DNA of 41,562 nucleotides from Candidatus Fimivivens faecavium. GTDB lineage: Bacteria; Bacillota; Clostridia; Oscillospirales; Ruminococcaceae. This document shows positions 40,292-41,562 of this stretch, one piece after another. The DNA is taken from positions 1 to 41,562 of the forward strand of contig DVKH01000039.1 of the NCBI GenBank assembly GCA_018716105.1, written 5' to 3'. The first letter of the stretch is position 1; each line of letters begins with the position of its first letter. Under the pieces are notes generated by a model, which saw only the letters and a list, made by a program, of their open reading frames with translations, ran no database searches and had not been told where the DNA came from. The position numbers and the translations under genes are program-made.

Positions 40292-41044
40292 ATGAACCAG
40301 GCCATTCCCCGCCGTCTCCCGTTTCTCGATGAACTCCGGGGATTTCTGATCATCCTTGTCTGCCTCTATCATCTCGGTTACGACCTCGCCGCCATTTTTG
40401 GCCTCCCGATGCCCTGGTTCTTCGGCGCCGCTGTCAACTCGATCCGGGACGGGATGACCGGTTCCCTGATGGTGCTCTCCGGCGTCTCCTGCCATCTCTC
40501 GCGGAGCAACGCCAAACGCGGCGCGCGGACTTTCGCCCTCGGGATGCTGCTGACCGCGGTCACCTTCTTCGTCATGCCGGATCAACTGATCGTCTTCGGC
40601 ATTCTTCACTATTTCGGCCTCTGCATGCTGTTTTATGCCGCTGCCAAACCGATTTTGGCCCAAATCCCGCCGTTCGCCGGCGCGGTTGTCTCCGGCATTT
40701 TGTTTTTGATCACCCGTCCGCTCGGCCAGGGGAATCTCTGGCTTGGGCCCCTGGGCCTGCTTCGGCTCCCCGCGGCGCTGTACCAGCCCAAATGGCTGTT
40801 CTGGCTCGGTTTTCCTTCGCCTGGATTTTTCAGCGCCGACTACTACCCGCTTCTGCCGTGGGGCTTTCTGTTCCTGCTCGGCGTATTTCTCGGCGCGCGC
40901 TGGCGTCAAAACGGCTACCCGGAATGGTTCCGGGCCAGCCGGGTTCCAGCGCTTGCGCTGGCGGGCCGTCACACCCTCGCGATCTACCTCATCCACCAGC
41001 CGCTTTTGTTGGGCGCGCTGATGCTTCTGTTCTCCTTCCGGTGA
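40292..41044 (+). CDS. DUF1624/HGSNAT-like membrane acyltransferase
   Basis: 250 residues with about seven membrane helices. The N-terminus PRRLPFLDELRGFLIILVCLYHLGYDL, the IFGILHYFGLCMLFYAAAK region and the C-terminal LALAGRHTLAIYLIHQPLLLG fit the DUF1624 heparan-alpha-glucosaminide N-acetyltransferase-like family within the membrane acyltransferase group. It would transfer an acyl group across or at the membrane; the acceptor is unknown. The ATG at 40292 follows GGAAAGGAACGCC. The gene is divergent from the ECF gene. Confidence 0.85.
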   Translation: MNQAIPRRLPFLDELRGFLIILVCLYHLGYDLAAIFGLPMPWFFGAAVNSIRDGMTGSLMVLSGVSCHLSRSNAKRGARTFALGMLLTAVTFFVMPDQLIVFGILHYFGLCMLFYAAAKPILAQIPPFAGAVVSGILFLITRPLGQGNLWLGPLGLLRLPAALYQPKWLFWLGFPSPGFFSADYYPLLPWGFLFLLGVFLGARWRQNGYPEWFRASRVPALALAGRHTLAIYLIHQPLLLGALMLLFSFR

Positions 41045-41403
41045 GGGCGGCTCAACATGCCTGGCGGCCGCGCTGCAGGCCGTTCTGATAAAAGGTTCAA
41101 TATGGTTTTTGCTCAAACATCTTCACGGAACAATAAACCTGGTTAAAATTGAACCGCCCCAGATGTGCGGTCAGCGCAAAAAACCAGATAGGAAATATCA
41201 GTTAGTAGGAGAGGCGCCGCTGGCGCGACGCCTGTTTGCCCTCTGTTTTGGCCGGTATGTTTGGATCTTCATACCAGCCTTTTATTTTAATATAAATCCT
41301 CATTGAGCTTATTTTATCATAGGGAAGGCAGAGTTGCAGATATTCGGACATCGCAGGGAAAACCCATCCCGTTATCCGTCAAAAAGTTGAGAAACGAAAA
41401 CAA
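41045..41403. other. gene-free stretch before the rRNA operon
   Basis: Holds an 8-bp inverted repeat, GGTTCAAT (41094-41101) with ATTGAACC (41148-41155). No convincing gene is visible; the 65-codon frame at 41109 has no ribosome site. Confidence 0.45.
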
Positions 41404-41419
41404 CCTCCCTATTGGGAGG
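41404..41419 (-). terminator. terminator after 5S rRNA
   Basis: On the minus strand CCTCCC and GGGAGG pair around a short loop and TTGTTTTCGTTTCT follows, ending the rRNA operon. Confidence 0.7.
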
Positions 41420-41434
41420 CTGAATTCATAAAGT

Positions 41435-41550
41435 GCCGGCGAGGACCTATTTTTCCAGGGCGCTGCCACCCAAGTATCTTCGGCGCGTGTGAGCTTAACG
41501 ACCGTGTTCGGAAAGGGAACGGGTGGGACCTCACAGCGATACACACCGGC
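41435..41550 (-). rRNA. rrf: 5S ribosomal RNA
   Basis: About 116 bases on the minus strand. The conserved core CCCGTTCCCTTTCCGAACACGG, split here only for reading, is followed by TTAAGCTC. The ends GCCGGTG and CGCCGGC pair as helix I with one G-U. The rest of the rRNA operon should lie beyond the right edge, upstream on the minus strand. Confidence 0.95.
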
Positions 41551-41562
41551 TGGCGGGAATGG

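Noticed and set aside
41109-41306. Open frame of 65 codons near the rRNA operon
   Set aside because: No ribosome site or recognisable sequence.
1-41562. CRISPR array or prophage
   Set aside because: No regularly spaced repeats of suitable length and no phage structural or integrase genes were seen.

Overview
The window is chromosomal DNA from a GC-rich, Gram-positive anaerobe, most likely a clostridial Firmicute of the Oscillospiraceae/Ruminococcaceae type. This rests on sigma-A promoters of TTGACA-N17-TATAAT type with strong GGAGG ribosome sites, a 3D/G5 cell-wall protein, a PdaA-like deacetylase, two-subunit iron-sulfur serine dehydratase, DegV, DUF1846, DUF1848, PadR/HAAS genes, an ECF S component and a 4Fe-4S/Crp pair. 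No phage, CRISPR array or complete insertion sequence is visible. The species cannot be told from the sequence.

Layout. 1-1200 has no intact gene; it holds a gene fragment, a terminator, and a repeat-bearing stretch that may be an insertion-sequence scar. 1212-2547 carries a 3D-domain wall protein and tRNA-Leu(CAG). 2845-4384 (minus) is a PadR / HAAS / proline-rich membrane protein operon. After an AT-rich gap come an iron alcohol dehydrogenase (5167-6324), a CcdA-thioredoxin fusion (7091-8389) and a ClC transporter (8673-9923, minus). 10172-12964 holds serine dehydratase (sdaAB-sdaAA) and a branched-chain aminotransferase, followed by DUF1848, a PutP symporter, a tiny lipoprotein and a MATE exporter. 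17571-19422 contains a Crp/Fnr regulator divergent from a ferredoxin-like protein, then a small XRE regulator with its own palindrome. 19494-22426 (minus) is a three-gene nucleotide-sugar operon (WlbB, WlbC, WlbA types), followed by a GNAT acetyltransferase gene. 23503-25171 is prmA-rsmE, and 25385-26338 a PdaA-like deacetylase.

26522-31528 is a one-carbon/methionine block: metF, a free-standing MetH reactivation domain, a metH lacking that domain, and class II aldolase. 31650-35342 (minus) holds DUF4272, DegV with a FabT-like MarR regulator, and prephenate dehydrogenase. 35597-37758 is VanY plus two half-size TrkA/RCK proteins, then DUF1846. The end carries an ECF S component with an attenuator-like leader, a DUF1624-type membrane acyltransferase and a minus-strand 5S rRNA, so an rRNA operon lies just outside the window.

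Working together. MetF makes 5-methyl-THF, MetH uses it to methylate homocysteine, and the separate activation protein should rescue oxidised MetH. The FabT-like regulator and DegV (a fatty-acid-binding FakB homologue) form a lipid-sensing pair with a FabT-type box at their own promoter. The WlbA/B/C genes together should add a 3-acetamido group to a UDP-sugar uronate. The least explained signals are the 170-nt leader of the ECF gene, the proline-rich third gene of the PadR operon, the ClC protein with altered selectivity motifs, and the repeat-rich segment near 600-715.
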